Positions 39,904-51,668 of a DNA stretch of 64,000 bases are shown in pieces. The notes beneath the pieces were generated by a model. It did no database searches and was not told where the DNA came from. It saw only the letters and a program-made list of their open reading frames with translations. Origin of the DNA: Saliterribacillus persicus (GTDB lineage: Bacteria; Bacillota; Bacilli; Bacillales; Amphibacillaceae); contig NZ_QPJJ01000013.1 of the NCBI RefSeq assembly GCF_003337485.1, positions 24,698 through 88,697 of the forward strand, read 5' to 3'. How positions within the stretch are numbered: position 1 is the first letter of the stretch; the number at the start of each line of letters is the position of its first letter. Both the position numbers and the translations under genes were made by a program.

Positions 39904-40992
39904 ATGAATATGCTTGTTCATCCAGAACAGCTTATATCAGGCTGTAGATTAATAAAAGAAGTTCAGGGGAAAACCCAGTATCCACTTGTTCCATCTAACA
40001 CCATTGTGGATGAAACTCAAATTGAAGTGCTAAAGTTTTTTTTAGTAGAAAAAGTGGAGGTTTCCGATTTTCTAGTAGATGGAAGAAAGTTTAAACCTAA
40101 GGCTTATGTAGAAAAAGAAGTAGAAAAGAAAAAAGAAGAGCCTATTGCTCTCCTCTCTTTTGAAGAAAGCTATCAGAAGGCAGTCGAGGATTATAAACTA
40201 TTATTTGCAAGCTGGCAAAATGGTTCAACGATTAAAATGAACGATGTAAGGAAAGTAATCGTTCCATTAATCGAAATGTTAGAAGAAAAGCCGTTGGATT
40301 TATTTTTGTTACAAAAACTATCTACCAAAGAAGATTATTTTTATCATCACGGAGTAGCAGTAGGGTTAATATCCGCTGCACTAGCTAAAAAATTAAACTT
40401 TAAAAAAGAGTGGATTCAAATTGGATTAGCAGGGTTGTTAGCTGATTGTGGCATGTCTAAAATGAGTCCTGCTATATTTTATAAAAAAGAAAGATTAACC
40501 AGTAAAGAGTTAGAAGAAGTAAAACAGCATCCAACCATTTCCTACCGAATGATTGAAAAGGTGCCATCGTTAGCAAAAGAAATTAAGTTAGCTGTTTTAC
40601 AGCACCATGAGCGTTTAGACGGTACAGGTTATCCATTAGGGGTAGACCAAGAAAAAATTCATCTTTTTTCAAAAATTTTAGCGATAAGTGATACGTATCA
40701 TGCGATGACATCAGAAAGAGCGTATCAGCATAAAAAAGCACCTTTTAAAGTAATGGAAGAAATGATGCATTTAAAGTATTCCAAATATGATCATCATTTG
40801 TTACAGATGTTTATTGAAACGCTAGCAAATTATACGACAGGTACAAAGGTGAAATTATCTACTGGCGAAGAAGCGGAGATTGTTTTTTTAGAAATAGATC
40901 AGCCTACGCGTCCAATTGTAAAGCTTTTAAGAAACGATGAGATTATCGCTTTGAAAACGAAGCAAAATATTTATATTGAATCTGTTATTTAA
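39904..40992 (+). CDS. HD-GYP-type signalling protein with altered HD motif
   Basis: 362 residues with a variable N-terminal part (1-90) and an HD-GYP-like domain (about 135-340). HH at 148-149, HHERLDG with GTGYP (234-244) and DTYHAMTSERAY are present. At the central dyad the usual HD is A180-D181 (LLADCGM), so the metal-ligand His is missing. Canonical HD-GYP proteins hydrolyse cyclic di-nucleotides; this one may be a degenerate binder or use a different metal set. GGAGGTGGA precedes the ATG, and a second ATG two codons on is possible. It occupies the place between gyrA and guaB where B. subtilis has rrnO and yaaC. Confidence 0.85.
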   Translation: MNMLVHPEQLISGCRLIKEVQGKTQYPLVPSNTIVDETQIEVLKFFLVEKVEVSDFLVDGRKFKPKAYVEKEVEKKKEEPIALLSFEESYQKAVEDYKLLFASWQNGSTIKMNDVRKVIVPLIEMLEEKPLDLFLLQKLSTKEDYFYHHGVAVGLISAALAKKLNFKKEWIQIGLAGLLADCGMSKMSPAIFYKKERLTSKELEEVKQHPTISYRMIEKVPSLAKEIKLAVLQHHERLDGTGYPLGVDQEKIHLFSKILAISDTYHAMTSERAYQHKKAPFKVMEEMMHLKYSKYDHHLLQMFIETLANYTTGTKVKLSTGEEAEIVFLEIDQPTRPIVKLLRNDEIIALKTKQNIYIESVI

Positions 40993-40998
40993 TAGTAT

Positions 40999-41046
40999 AA
41001 CTTTCTATTCTAAGGCTGCTGTGTTTTAGTTTAGAAAGTTTTTTTA
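40999..41046 (+). terminator. Terminator of the HD-GYP gene
   Basis: AACTTTCTA (40999-41007) pairs with TAGAAAGTT (41032-41040) and is followed by seven T. Confidence 0.82.
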
Positions 41047-42907
<1,861 letters not shown>

Positions 42908-42931
42908 GTGAAAAGTAAACAATAGAAAGTG

Positions 42932-42972
42932 ATGTATCAGTGAGACAATTCTTGCTGGTACATACTTTTTTT
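42932..42972 (+). terminator. guaB terminator
   Basis: ATGTA-CAG (42932-42940) pairs with CTG-TACAT (42955-42963) with one mismatch, followed by a run of seven T. Confidence 0.8.
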
Positions 42973-43133
42973 ATAGCAAGTTTATATATGCAATTATCTC
43001 AGATTTACCACATAGTTGAAGCTAGAAATAGATAATATGACTCAACTTGATATACGTAGAAAGTACGTTTCGCTTTTATGGTTGTTATGATAAAATAGCT
43101 GAGGTGTAGATTAAATTGTTGGAGGTATAAGTA

Positions 43134-44471
43134 GTGAAGGTTAGAACACAAAAAATAGGTTTATTCGTATTAATAACGATGGTGATGCTCTCGATTTTTA
43201 ATGTATCGACTACTTCTGTACAAGCAGCAGAAAATTTCGATGTGGAAGCGGAGTCAGCTATTATCGTCGATGCAAAAACAGGGAAAATTTTATTTGAGAA
43301 ACAATCAGACTTAAAATTACCTCCAGCTAGTATGACCAAAATGATGACAGAATACTTGGTATTAGAAGCAATTGATGAAGGTCAAATCAGCTGGGATGAG
43401 ACAACAACCATTGGAGATTATCCATATAGTATATCTGCTAATGTTACTTTTTCTGGTATAGGTTTAACACAAAATAAAGAATATACGGTACGTGAATTAT
43501 ATGAAGGAATGGCGATTATATCAGATAATGCTACCACCATTGCGTTAGCTGAAATGGTAGCTGGAACAGAAGCTGAATTTGTAAAAATGATGAATGAGAA
43601 AGCCGAAGAAATGGAATTGCCAGAATATCAATTTGTTAATTCTACAGGGTTAACAAATACTGATTTAGGTGAAAACTATCCAGAGGGAACGGATCCAGAT
43701 GCAGATAATTTACTTTCTGCTAGATCTGCAGCTCTACTTGCTTATCACTTAATAAATGATTATCCAGAAGCTTTAGAGTATTCAAGCTCACTAACTTCTT
43801 CATTAGATGGCTATCCACTTGAGAACTTAAACTGGATGTTACCTTGGGATGGTAATAATTTTGAACAGTTTGGTTATGAGGGAATAGATGGATTAAAAAC
43901 TGGTTACACAAAAGAAGCAGGCTATTGTTTTACGGGAACAGCACAACAAAATGATCGTCGTTTAATCACAGTAGTTATGAAGACCTCAGGAAAAGAAGTT
44001 CGTTTTGAAGAAACCAAAAAGTTAATGGAGTATGGATTTGATCAATTTAATCAACAAGAGCTTTATCCAAATGAATATCAAATTGAAGGACAAGAAGCTT
44101 TACCGGTAGCAAAGGGTAAAGAGGAAGAAGTGGAAATTAAATCAAATGCTGCAATAAGTGCAATGATAAGAAACGGCGAAGAAGAAATGTATGATGTTAG
44201 TTATGAAATTAACGAAGAGAAATTAAATGAAGATGGTGAACTCGTAGCTCCAATTGAAGAAGGAGAAGTCATCGGAAAAATGGTATTATATTATAGTGGT
44301 GACATTGACTACGGTTATATCATGCAGAATGAACAATCACAAAGTGTCGATCTAGTTAGTGCAAATGCGGTTGAAAAGTCAAACTGGTTCATGCTAACAC
44401 TTGGTGCGATTGGTGATTTCTTTGGAAATGTGTTTACAACCGTTGTCGATACCGTTAAAGGCTGGTTCTAA
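43134..44471 (+). CDS. dacA: D-alanyl-D-alanine carboxypeptidase (PBP5)
   Basis: It trims the terminal D-Ala from peptidoglycan stem peptides on the outer membrane face. 445 residues from a GTG start. The signal peptide ends about VQAAE (29-33). Active-site motifs are SMTK (Ser66, Lys69), SDN (130-132) and KTG (255-257). A PBP5 C-terminal beta domain follows, with an amphipathic helix (LTLGAIGDFFGNVFTTVVD) that anchors the protein. It lies between guaB and pdxS, as in B. subtilis. Confidence 0.97.
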   Translation: MKVRTQKIGLFVLITMVMLSIFNVSTTSVQAAENFDVEAESAIIVDAKTGKILFEKQSDLKLPPASMTKMMTEYLVLEAIDEGQISWDETTTIGDYPYSISANVTFSGIGLTQNKEYTVRELYEGMAIISDNATTIALAEMVAGTEAEFVKMMNEKAEEMELPEYQFVNSTGLTNTDLGENYPEGTDPDADNLLSARSAALLAYHLINDYPEALEYSSSLTSSLDGYPLENLNWMLPWDGNNFEQFGYEGIDGLKTGYTKEAGYCFTGTAQQNDRRLITVVMKTSGKEVRFEETKKLMEYGFDQFNQQELYPNEYQIEGQEALPVAKGKEEEVEIKSNAAISAMIRNGEEEMYDVSYEINEEKLNEDGELVAPIEEGEVIGKMVLYYSGDIDYGYIMQNEQSQSVDLVSANAVEKSNWFMLTLGAIGDFFGNVFTTVVDTVKGWF

Positions 44472-44591
44472 AGTTTTAGGAAATCCAAGCTAAGTACTTG
44501 GCATTTATTGGAGATTATTATACAATAAAGGGTAGTCTAAAATAGCACTTATATTTAAAAAGATTAGGGCAATTATAGGAGGAAAAGAGAT

Positions 44592-45476
44592 ATGTCTAAA
44601 ACAGGTACAGATCGTGTAAAACGTGGAATGGCTGAAATGCAAAAAGGTGGCGTCATTATGGACGTTATTAATGCAGAACAAGCAAAGATTGCTGAAGAAG
44701 CTGGTGCAGTAGCTGTCATGGCTTTAGAACGTGTACCATCTGATATTCGTGCAGCTGGTGGAGTAGCTCGTATGGCTGATCCAACAATTGTCGAAGAAGT
44801 AATGGGTGCTGTTTCTATTCCGGTAATGGCTAAAGCGCGTATTGGTCATATTGTAGAAGCTCGTCTATTAGAATCAATGGGTGTAGATTATATTGATGAA
44901 AGTGAAGTACTTACTCCAGCGGATGAAGTATATCATTTAGATAAAAAAGATTACACCGTACCATTTGTATGTGGTTGTCGTAATATAGGAGAAGCTACTC
45001 GCCGTATTGGTGAAGGTGCTTCGATGCTTCGTACAAAAGGTGAACCTGGAACTGGAAACATCGTAGAAGCGGTTCGTCATATGAGAGAAGTCCAAGGTCA
45101 GGTTCGTCAATTAGTAAACATGAATCATGATGAGATTATGACTTTTGCAAAAGATCATGGTGCACCATATGAAGTTTTATTAGAAATCAAAGAGAACGGT
45201 CGTTTACCAGTTGTTAACTTTGCTGCTGGTGGTATCGCAACTCCTGCTGATGCAGCTTTAATGATGCAGCTTGGTGCTGATGGTGTATTCGTTGGATCTG
45301 GTATTTTCAAATCAGATAATCCTGCAAAATTCGCACGTGCGATTGTAGAAGCTACTACCCACTACGAAGATTATGCGTTGATCGCAAAAGTATCCAAGGA
45401 TCTTGGAACAGCGATGAAAGGAATTGAAATTAGTACGATTGCTCCTGAAGAACGTATGCAAGATCGCGGTTGGTAA
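44592..45476 (+). CDS. pdxS: Pyridoxal 5'-phosphate synthase subunit PdxS
   Basis: It builds PLP from ribose 5-phosphate, glyceraldehyde 3-phosphate and ammonia delivered by PdxT; twelve subunits form the core. 294 residues, standard length. [19 protein letters not shown] with the barrel Asp, [14 protein letters not shown] with the Schiff-base Lys, and the second Lys in [12 protein letters not shown] are intact. AGGAGG precedes the ATG. It is coupled with pdxT 16 bases downstream. Confidence 0.98.
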   Translation: MSKTGTDRVKRGMAEMQKGGVIMDVINAEQAKIAEEAGAVAVMALERVPSDIRAAGGVARMADPTIVEEVMGAVSIPVMAKARIGHIVEARLLESMGVDYIDESEVLTPADEVYHLDKKDYTVPFVCGCRNIGEATRRIGEGASMLRTKGEPGTGNIVEAVRHMREVQGQVRQLVNMNHDEIMTFAKDHGAPYEVLLEIKENGRLPVVNFAAGGIATPADAALMMQLGADGVFVGSGIFKSDNPAKFARAIVEATTHYEDYALIAKVSKDLGTAMKGIEISTIAPEERMQDRGW

Positions 45477-45492
45477 TAAAGGAGATAATAAC

Positions 45493-46080
45493 ATGGTGAA
45501 AATTGGAGTACTTGGTTTACAAGGTGCTGTCAGAGAACATATAAAATCCATTGAACACAGTGGTGCAGAAGGACTTGTAATCAAGAAAAAAGAACAATTA
45601 GAAGAAATAGATGGCTTAATTTTACCCGGTGGGGAAAGTACCACCATGCGCCGTTTAATTGATAAATATGATTTTTTTGAAGCGTTAAAAAGTTTCGGAA
45701 GCCAGGGAAAACCAATCTTTGGGACATGTGCAGGCTTAATTTTATTAGCAAATGAAATTATTGGGCAAGATCACGCACACCTTGGCTTAATAGATATGAA
45801 AGTAGAACGAAATGCCTTTGGGCGTCAGAAAGAATCGTTTGAAGCTCTTCTGCCAATTAAAGAAGTAGCAGAGGATTTCGAGGCAGTATTTATACGAGCA
45901 CCCCATATTATTTCGGTTGGTGACAACGTAGAAGTGCTTTCCACTTATAAAGGTAGCATCGTTGCTGCCAAGCAAGATCATTATTTATGCTGTGCTTTTC
46001 ATCCAGAGTTAACGGATGATCACCGTTTAACTAATTATTTTGTGAAAATGACCGAAGAAAGTGCCCTAACAGCTAAATAA
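45493..46080 (+). CDS. pdxT: Pyridoxal 5'-phosphate synthase glutaminase subunit PdxT
   Basis: A class I glutaminase that passes ammonia to PdxS. 195 residues from the ATG at 45493 (AAAGGAGA upstream). The opening [24 protein letters not shown] (oxyanion), nucleophile Cys in FGTCAGLIL and the His-Glu pair in [10 protein letters not shown] are all present. A longer in-frame start lies inside pdxS and is rejected. The T-box leader of serS begins almost at its stop codon. Confidence 0.97.
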   Translation: MVKIGVLGLQGAVREHIKSIEHSGAEGLVIKKKEQLEEIDGLILPGGESTTMRRLIDKYDFFEALKSFGSQGKPIFGTCAGLILLANEIIGQDHAHLGLIDMKVERNAFGRQKESFEALLPIKEVAEDFEAVFIRAPHIISVGDNVEVLSTYKGSIVAAKQDHYLCCAFHPELTDDHRLTNYFVKMTEESALTAK

Positions 46081-46084
46081 GAAA

Positions 46085-46330
46085 AAGTGATGATAGGAAA
46101 TAGTAACTTATCTCGTATTGATAGAGAGCTGATGGTTGGTGAAAATCAGTAATACGAATAAATGAATCCATCCTTGAATGATGTATCGAATAAAGTAAAT
46201 ACATCCGGCAGCCATGTCGTTATTAAAAATGAAGCTGGGAGACCGAATACGTGTCTTCAAACTGGGTGGTAACGCGGGTTAACTCTCGTCCCTAATATGA
46301 TACAATATTAGGGACGAGAGTTTTTTTTAT
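46085..46330 (+). promoter_or_regulatory. Serine T-box leader of serS
   Basis: Stem I pattern GAGAGCTGATGGTTGGTG is followed by GAATCCATCC, where TCC (46167-46169) is the likely specifier, a serine codon. The T-box GGGTGGTAACGCGGG is at 46264-46278. The terminator stem (AACTCTCGTCCCTAATAT and its complement, 46281-46322) ends in eight T. The leader starts within about 10 bases of the pdxT stop, so its promoter must lie inside pdxT or serS is fed by readthrough. Confidence 0.94.
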
Positions 46331-46407
46331 ACAATATAATGCAGAAAAATTTTAATTGATGATGAGAATAAATGGAAGTACATGATAAATAAGAGGAGGA
46401 AGAAGAT

Positions 46408-47682
46408 ATGTTAGATATGAAGGATTTACGTAAAAATTTTCAAGAAATTAAAGACAAATTAAAGTTTCGTGGAGAAGACCTTGGAGATCTGGATCGTTTT
46501 GGTGACTTGGATATTAAGCGCAGGGAACTAATTAGTGAAACAGAGGAATTAAAGGCGAAGCGAAATGAAGTATCTAAAGAAATTTCTGTTTTGAAAAAAG
46601 AAAAGAAGGATGCCGATGATAGAATTAAAGAAATGCGAGATGTGGGCGATCGTATTAAAGAAATTGACGGCGAATTACGTCAGGCGGAAGAGGAATTAGA
46701 AACACTTTTACTTTCTATTCCAAATATTCCGCACGAAACGACACCTATTGGTGATTCTGAAGATGACAATGTGGAAGCTAAAAATTGGGGCAAGGTACCA
46801 AGCTTTGACTTTGAATTAAAAGCACATTGGGAGCTTGGAACAACGCTAGATATACTAGACTTTGAAAGAGCATCTAAAGTAGCAGGAAGTCGCTTTGTTT
46901 TCTATAAAGGATTAGGTGCTCGTTTAGAAAGAGCTTTAATTAATTTTATGATGGATTTACATGCAGATGAACATGGATATAAGGAAATGCTCCCACCATA
47001 TATGGTGAATCGCACAAGTATGACAGGAACAGGTCAGCTTCCAAAATTTGAAGAAGATGCTTTTAAGATTGAAGGTTGGGAATACTTTTTAGTACCAACT
47101 GCAGAGGTGCCTGTCACCAATTATCATCGGGATGACATTTTAAAAGTAGAGGATCTGCCAACGAAATTTGTAGCATTTAGTGGAAGCTTTCGTTCTGAAG
47201 CAGGTTCTGCTGGTAGGGATACAAGAGGATTAATTCGTCAGCATCAGTTTAATAAGGTCGAAATGGTGCAATTTGTGAAACCAGAAGATTCTTATCAAGC
47301 TTTAGAAGAACTTACAGGTCATGCTGAGAAAGTATTGCAGCTTTTAGAATTACCATATCGTGTGATGTCTATGTGTACGGCTGATTTAGGTTTCACTGCG
47401 GCTAAAAAGTATGACATTGAAGTTTGGATGCCAAGCAATGATACGTACCGTGAGATTTCTTCTTGTTCTAATTTTGAAGCATTCCAAGCTCGACGTGCAG
47501 GAATTCGCTTTAGAAGAGAAGATAAAAGCAAACCAGAATTTGTTCACACATTAAATGGTTCTGGATTAGCCCTAGGAAGAACAGTAGCTGCCATTATGGA
47601 GAATTATCAGCAAGCAGATGGTACGATTGAAATCCCTAAAGTATTACAACCTTATATGGGTGGGAAGACGGTTATTAAATAA
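46408..47682 (+). CDS. serS: Seryl-tRNA synthetase
   Basis: It charges tRNA-Ser, and tRNA-Sec where present. 424 residues. The N-terminal long antiparallel coiled coil (about 25-105) that grips the tRNA variable arm is evident from the heptad-rich charged stretch. The class II core has motif 2 [21 protein letters not shown] and motif 3 [25 protein letters not shown] precedes the ATG. It is controlled by the T-box upstream and followed about 200 bases later by tRNA-Ser. Confidence 0.98.
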   Translation: MLDMKDLRKNFQEIKDKLKFRGEDLGDLDRFGDLDIKRRELISETEELKAKRNEVSKEISVLKKEKKDADDRIKEMRDVGDRIKEIDGELRQAEEELETLLLSIPNIPHETTPIGDSEDDNVEAKNWGKVPSFDFELKAHWELGTTLDILDFERASKVAGSRFVFYKGLGARLERALINFMMDLHADEHGYKEMLPPYMVNRTSMTGTGQLPKFEEDAFKIEGWEYFLVPTAEVPVTNYHRDDILKVEDLPTKFVAFSGSFRSEAGSAGRDTRGLIRQHQFNKVEMVQFVKPEDSYQALEELTGHAEKVLQLLELPYRVMSMCTADLGFTAAKKYDIEVWMPSNDTYREISSCSNFEAFQARRAGIRFRREDKSKPEFVHTLNGSGLALGRTVAAIMENYQQADGTIEIPKVLQPYMGGKTVIK

Positions 47683-47713
47683 ATTACTAGTTAAAGAATA
47701 AGATAATATTCGC

Positions 47714-47793
47714 AGGGTGCAGCACTCTTTTTAACCAGTAATTTTAATCTCTAAAATGAAATTCCAATCATCATTTGTGGTGGTTGGGATTTC
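47714..47793 (+). terminator. serS terminator and second hairpin
   Basis: AGGGTGCAGCACTCT (47714-47728) folds into a tight six-pair stem with a three-base loop and is followed by TTTTT. A second, weaker stem (GAAATTCCAA, 47758-47767; TTGGGATTTC, 47784-47793) lies before the tRNA. Confidence 0.6.
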
Positions 47794-47882
47794 TTAAAAA
47801 TTAAGCAACCATTTAAAAAAATTAAGCATATAAGGTTGACTCTCTTTTTTAAAAATGTTATATTTATTTTTGTCGTCAGCAC

Positions 47883-47975
47883 GGAGGAGTACCCAAGTCC
47901 GGCTGAAGGGAGCGGTCTTGAAAACCGCCAGGGGCTTCACGGCCCGCGGGGGTTCGAATCCCTCCTCCTCCGCCA
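47883..47975 (+). tRNA. tRNA-Ser (anticodon UGA)
   Basis: A 93-base class II tRNA. GGAGGAG pairs with CTCCTCC at the acceptor, G is the discriminator and CCA is encoded. The anticodon loop CTTGAAA gives UGA (reads UCA). A long variable arm (GGGGCTTCACGGCCC-like) and GGTTCGAATCC T-loop are typical of tRNA-Ser. It directly follows serS, and it or its isoacceptors would be the T-box ligand. Confidence 0.96.
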
Positions 47976-48137
47976 TATTTATGCACATAATTGGAGAATA
48001 TATAGAACATTTAAAAAACTGTTATCTACTAGGTAACAGTTTTTTTCTTTATTAAATAAGAAAAGATCATTTCATGTGCGAAGTGTAAGATTGATCATTT
48101 ATAATGATAATATTACTTTTAAAAGGATGTGCCCAAA

Positions 48138-48959
48138 TTGAATAAGAAAATTGCATTTATCGGAGCAGGATCAATGGCAGAAGCTATTATTTCTGGCATG
48201 GTTGCAAAAAAAATAGTCCCTACTAACCAAATCATTGCTACCAACCATTCGAATAAGGAACGTTTAAGCTATTTAGAAGAGAAATATGACGTCCAGACAA
48301 GCCAAGATAGAAAAAGCACAGCAAGTGGTGCAGATGTCGTTATTTTAGCTATGAAACCAAAGGATATAAAGGTAGTTTTAGAGGAATTAGATGAAGCCTT
48401 TCATAAAGATACAATTGTGGTTTCTTTATTAGCAGGAATCTCTACTACTTTTATCGAAAAGAATCTTTCCCTCCCATTATCCGTTATTCGTGTGATGCCA
48501 AATACCTCAGCAATGATTGGGGAATCTGCCACAACGATTGCGAAGGGAAGTAAAGCGTCAAAAGAAGATGTAGTTACAGTAGTAACCTTAATGCAATCAG
48601 TGGGTACGACAAATTTGATTGAAGAAGAAAAGATGGATGCTTATACAGCCTTAGCTGGAAGTGCCCCTGCTTTTTATTATTATATGGTGGAGGCAATGGA
48701 TCAATTTGCAAAAGACCAAAAACTAGATGAGGCTGTTTCGAAGCAACTAATGACCCAAACGATAAAAGGTGTCGCTGCTATGCTAGAAAATAGTGAGGAT
48801 ACGCCAGCTAATTTACGAAAAAAAATTACAAGCCCAGGTGGAACAACAGAAGCAGGCTTAAAGGTATTAGGAGAGAAAGACTTTCAAGAGGCGGTTGTTG
48901 CATGCTTAACACGAACACAGGAGAGATCCAAAGAATTACGTGAAGACTTTGAAAAATAA
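48138..48959 (+). CDS. proC: Pyrroline-5-carboxylate reductase
   Basis: It reduces pyrroline-5-carboxylate to proline with NAD(P)H, the last step of proline synthesis and important for osmotic tolerance. About 273 residues. The dinucleotide-binding motif FIGAGSMAEAI opens the protein. VIRVMPNTSAMIGE and the P5CR signature ITSPGGTTEAGL are present. AAAGGA lies ten bases before the TTG at 48138 that I favour; a GTG at 48129 is only two bases from it. It stands alone between two tRNA genes and has its own terminator. Confidence 0.94.
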   Translation: MNKKIAFIGAGSMAEAIISGMVAKKIVPTNQIIATNHSNKERLSYLEEKYDVQTSQDRKSTASGADVVILAMKPKDIKVVLEELDEAFHKDTIVVSLLAGISTTFIEKNLSLPLSVIRVMPNTSAMIGESATTIAKGSKASKEDVVTVVTLMQSVGTTNLIEEEKMDAYTALAGSAPAFYYYMVEAMDQFAKDQKLDEAVSKQLMTQTIKGVAAMLENSEDTPANLRKKITSPGGTTEAGLKVLGEKDFQEAVVACLTRTQERSKELREDFEK

Positions 48960-48967
48960 AGAACAAG

Positions 48968-49001
48968 GAGATATAGACTTAAAGACTCTATATCTCTTTT
49001 T
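48968..49001 (+). terminator. proC terminator
   Basis: GAGATATAGA (48968-48977) pairs perfectly with TCTATATCTC (48987-48996), then TTTTT. Confidence 0.88.
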
Positions 49002-49051
49002 CCTTTTCTAGAGCAAAAAAGTTTTGTATAATGAATCTTGTTGATAAATTT

Positions 49052-49124
49052 GGCCCTATAGCTCAGGGGATAGAGCGTTAGTTTCCTAAACTATGCGTCG
49101 CAGGTTCGAATCCTGCTAGGGCCG
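49052..49124 (+). tRNA. tRNA-Arg (anticodon CCU)
   Basis: A 73-base cloverleaf. GGCCCTA pairs with TAGGGCC, the D arm is GCTC...GAGC, the anticodon loop TTCCTAA gives CCU (reads AGG), and the T arm is GCAGG-TTCGAAT-CCTGC. CCA is not encoded and must be added. A lone gene between proC and the germination operon. Confidence 0.94.
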
Positions 49125-49151
49125 TTATTTTTGATTGATTTAACTCTTTGT

Positions 49152-49316
49152 CTAATACAAAATAATAACAATGATAGGCAATATGATTAAAAAGGGAATC
49201 AACATGATAACGCCAATTCCACCTAATTTATTTTCCTCTAGTATGGCATTCCTTGCAATCTTCACACAGTATCCAGTGATAAAAAGCATAAGCAAAATAA
49301 GGATTATCGAATACAA
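49152..49316 (-). CDS. Small two-helix protein at the end of the ger operon (D-protein-like)
   Basis: A 54-codon frame starts at the TTG at 49316, one base after the gerAC stop; GTGAGGG in the gerAC end is its ribosome site. The protein has two transmembrane helices (about 2-20 and 34-53) joined by a short charged loop (RNAILEENKLGG). Several Bacillus germinant-receptor operons carry such small two-helix D genes, whose products modulate receptor function. Position, size and topology all fit. Function here is inferred. Confidence 0.75.
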   Translation of the reverse strand: MYSIILILLMLFITGYCVKIARNAILEENKLGGIGVIMLIPFLIILPIIVIILY

Positions 49317-49317
49317 A

Positions 49318-50562
49318 TTAATCCCTCACTTCTTCTAAACTTGTATCGTTTAACATTTTCCCAAATTCTAAATTTTGTAAATTATAACGCACCTTAATTT
49401 TGGCATTTGGATAAATTACTTTGTTCCAATCCGCCTTTTCGTATGCTTTAACATCCAAAAAATGTTTGCGAACAAAAAGAGACCAATAAAATGGATCTGT
49501 ACCGTATTCTTTTTGTGATTTTTCAATAAGTTTATTTGTTTGCTCCTCTAATTCAGATATAATTTGGTTGATTAATCTTTTTTGATAATCTGGATTTTGA
49601 GAATAGTCAACTAAGCTTGGTATGGCAATTACTTCTGCTTTAAAATCAACGGTTACCTCTATTAGACTCGGTTTATCTTTATTATACGTGATAGAGATAT
49701 TTGGATCCTTATCCTGAGAGTAACCAATAGACACTCTAAATTTTGGTTCAATAGGATCTTTAAAAGTTGTGATAAAATTTTCGATATCCATAGTAGGGTC
49801 TAATATATTCACCAACCTTGTTTCATGACCATTGAGGGTATCAATCATAATGCCTTCCTTAAATACGGCAGCTCCCATAAATTGAGTCGGTGAGCCCCCT
49901 AATTTTGGAATTTGTCCTGCTAAATATTCATCCTCATTGCCTTCTCCTTCTTCTGATGGAATAGCGCTGGCATAGGTGGAAAGAAATAGATCCGCATCTC
50001 CTTCAGTTATTTGAAAGAAACGATGTAACTCAGAATTAGGAGAAAGCCCAGATCTTGTAACTCGATTTAATATCGATAGGAAATATTTATGTGGTCTTGT
50101 TTCTGTAACTGGTTTGTTTAATTGAATAAACTCTCTTGCCTTTTCTTTTGAGACAATTAACTCAACACCACGACGAATTTGAGGTGTTCTTGCCGCTGCT
50201 TGTAACACACGCAAAAAGTTCTCATCACGTGCTAATTCCTCTGAAACAATAATCACCTTTGTGTGATCTAATGTAATTTTTTTTGACACAAATGCATTTG
50301 CTGTATAGGTTGCTGTTAGTACATCATTACCTGTAATGGTTACAATTTCAGATGGTGGTTCATTTGTGCCTCCTTGTGATGATGAAGAACCAACTTCAGG
50401 ATTAGCAATCTGGTAGGTGAAATCGTATTTATCTTCTTCTTCAGCTTTATCTACACCAATTGCTACAACATAAGATTGCTGTTCGAGCTCTTGTCGGTCA
50501 TTACAACCCGAGGGAAATACCATTATAAAAATACATATTAAAAATATGTTTTTTTTTCTCAT
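49318..50562 (-). CDS. gerAC: Germinant receptor C subunit (Ger(x)C lipoprotein)
   Basis: An outer-face lipoprotein of the spore inner-membrane germinant receptor. 414 residues. The signal peptide ends in the lipobox FPSGC with lipid Cys at 20, then the family start DRQELEQQSYVVAIGVDKAE. The three-domain GerC body and the conserved KKYG-like end (SQKEYGTDPFYWSLFVRKHF) follow. It overlaps gerAB by four bases (ATGA). The nutrient sensed cannot be told; the gerA symbol denotes the class, not orthology to the L-alanine receptor. Confidence 0.9.
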   Translation of the reverse strand: MRKKNIFLICIFIMVFPSGCNDRQELEQQSYVVAIGVDKAEEEDKYDFTYQIANPEVGSSSSQGGTNEPPSEIVTITGNDVLTATYTANAFVSKKITLDHTKVIIVSEELARDENFLRVLQAAARTPQIRRGVELIVSKEKAREFIQLNKPVTETRPHKYFLSILNRVTRSGLSPNSELHRFFQITEGDADLFLSTYASAIPSEEGEGNEDEYLAGQIPKLGGSPTQFMGAAVFKEGIMIDTLNGHETRLVNILDPTMDIENFITTFKDPIEPKFRVSIGYSQDKDPNISITYNKDKPSLIEVTVDFKAEVIAIPSLVDYSQNPDYQKRLINQIISELEEQTNKLIEKSQKEYGTDPFYWSLFVRKHFLDVKAYEKADWNKVIYPNAKIKVRYNLQNLEFGKMLNDTSLEEVRD

Positions 50563-51647
50563 GAGCGTAGTTCTCCTTTACTTAGAGCGACAATCCAAAG
50601 TAAAACAGGCAGTAGAATTAAGAAGGGTGACATAATCATAAATAGAGTTTCACGTAAAAATAATTCATTTGAGATAGAATTTAGCGGTAAGAGCCCAATC
50701 ATGATACTCAAAAAGGAGAAGGGTAATAATAGTGGTTCAAATTTTTTTATTTCAAAAATTGCGCCAAAAATCATTGTAATTAAGTATAAAAAAATGATAA
50801 ACCGCAAATAGGCGGCAAATAACCAAAAGACCATAAAGATTGTTTCAATATTGGTAAAAAACTCTCCAAATTGAATATATTGCGTGATGTCATGAAAAGG
50901 AAATGCTACTTTTTGAATCGAATTATAATCAAAGACAGTAGTATAGATGAAATAAAACAAAATAATTTCTAAAAAAGCAAAGATGGAACCTAAATACACA
51001 CCATGGCGGAATTTTTTAGTTTCTTTTGTAGCGGTGTATGCAATTAGGATAATAAATATCTCTGAAAAGATGGAAGCTTTTTGAAGTCCTTCAAGCATTA
51101 ATATATCTATTCCGGATCCAAAGATAGGGAATATTCTTTGGATAATAATTTTTCCGAATATTAACAAAAAAACTAAAGTAACAGAAAATTTAATTAAAGG
51201 AAATGCGATCCATGAAGTGTAACCAATCACTTCAATTCCCTTTTTAGCACCAAAAAAAGCTATACCTATAAAAATGAAAAAAATAACCTTTGTTGGAGAT
51301 TCAGGGAAATATAAAATTTTTATTTGCTCAACATAATTTCTGCTATCAAGTGATAGGGATAAGAATACAAAAGTAAAAAAAAGCAGTCCTAGAGCCTTAC
51401 CGAACCATTTTCCAAGTATTGCTTCCATTAACTCAATGAGATTTTTATCTTTATATTTTTTCAACAAATACATGATTAACAAAAAGGAAGGAAGCAAAAT
51501 AAAAAATGAAAGGATAGGAACTAACCAAAAGCCATTTTGAGATTTTTGGGCTAATAAAGATGGTGTGCTATCTGCTAATTTCATCCCTAAAAATAATGAA
51601 AGAATTGCAACGATTTCTCTAGTTTTTAGTGAGCCATTATTAAGCAT
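50559..51647 (-). CDS. gerAB: Germinant receptor B subunit (GerAB/APC-like)
   Basis: A membrane subunit of the amino acid-polyamine-organocation fold that probably binds the germinant. 362 residues with ten predicted helices. The start is the ATG at 51647 (AAAGGTGG upstream). The opening LKTREIVAILSLFLGMKLAD and the GYTSWIAFPLIKFS region match the family. It lies between A and C subunits, with 21 bases to gerAA and a four-base overlap with gerAC. Confidence 0.9.
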   Translation of the reverse strand: MLNNGSLKTREIVAILSLFLGMKLADSTPSLLAQKSQNGFWLVPILSFFILLPSFLLIMYLLKKYKDKNLIELMEAILGKWFGKALGLLFFTFVFLSLSLDSRNYVEQIKILYFPESPTKVIFFIFIGIAFFGAKKGIEVIGYTSWIAFPLIKFSVTLVFLLIFGKIIIQRIFPIFGSGIDILMLEGLQKASIFSEIFIILIAYTATKETKKFRHGVYLGSIFAFLEIILFYFIYTTVFDYNSIQKVAFPFHDITQYIQFGEFFTNIETIFMVFWLFAAYLRFIIFLYLITMIFGAIFEIKKFEPLLLPFSFLSIMIGLLPLNSISNELFLRETLFMIMSPFLILLPVLLWIVALSKGELRS

Positions 51648-51668
51648 AATATCAACCACCTTTATTTT

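Noticed and set aside
47794..48055. Frames on both strands across 47.8-48.06 kb
   Set aside because: They overlap tRNA-Ser, which explains the sequence.
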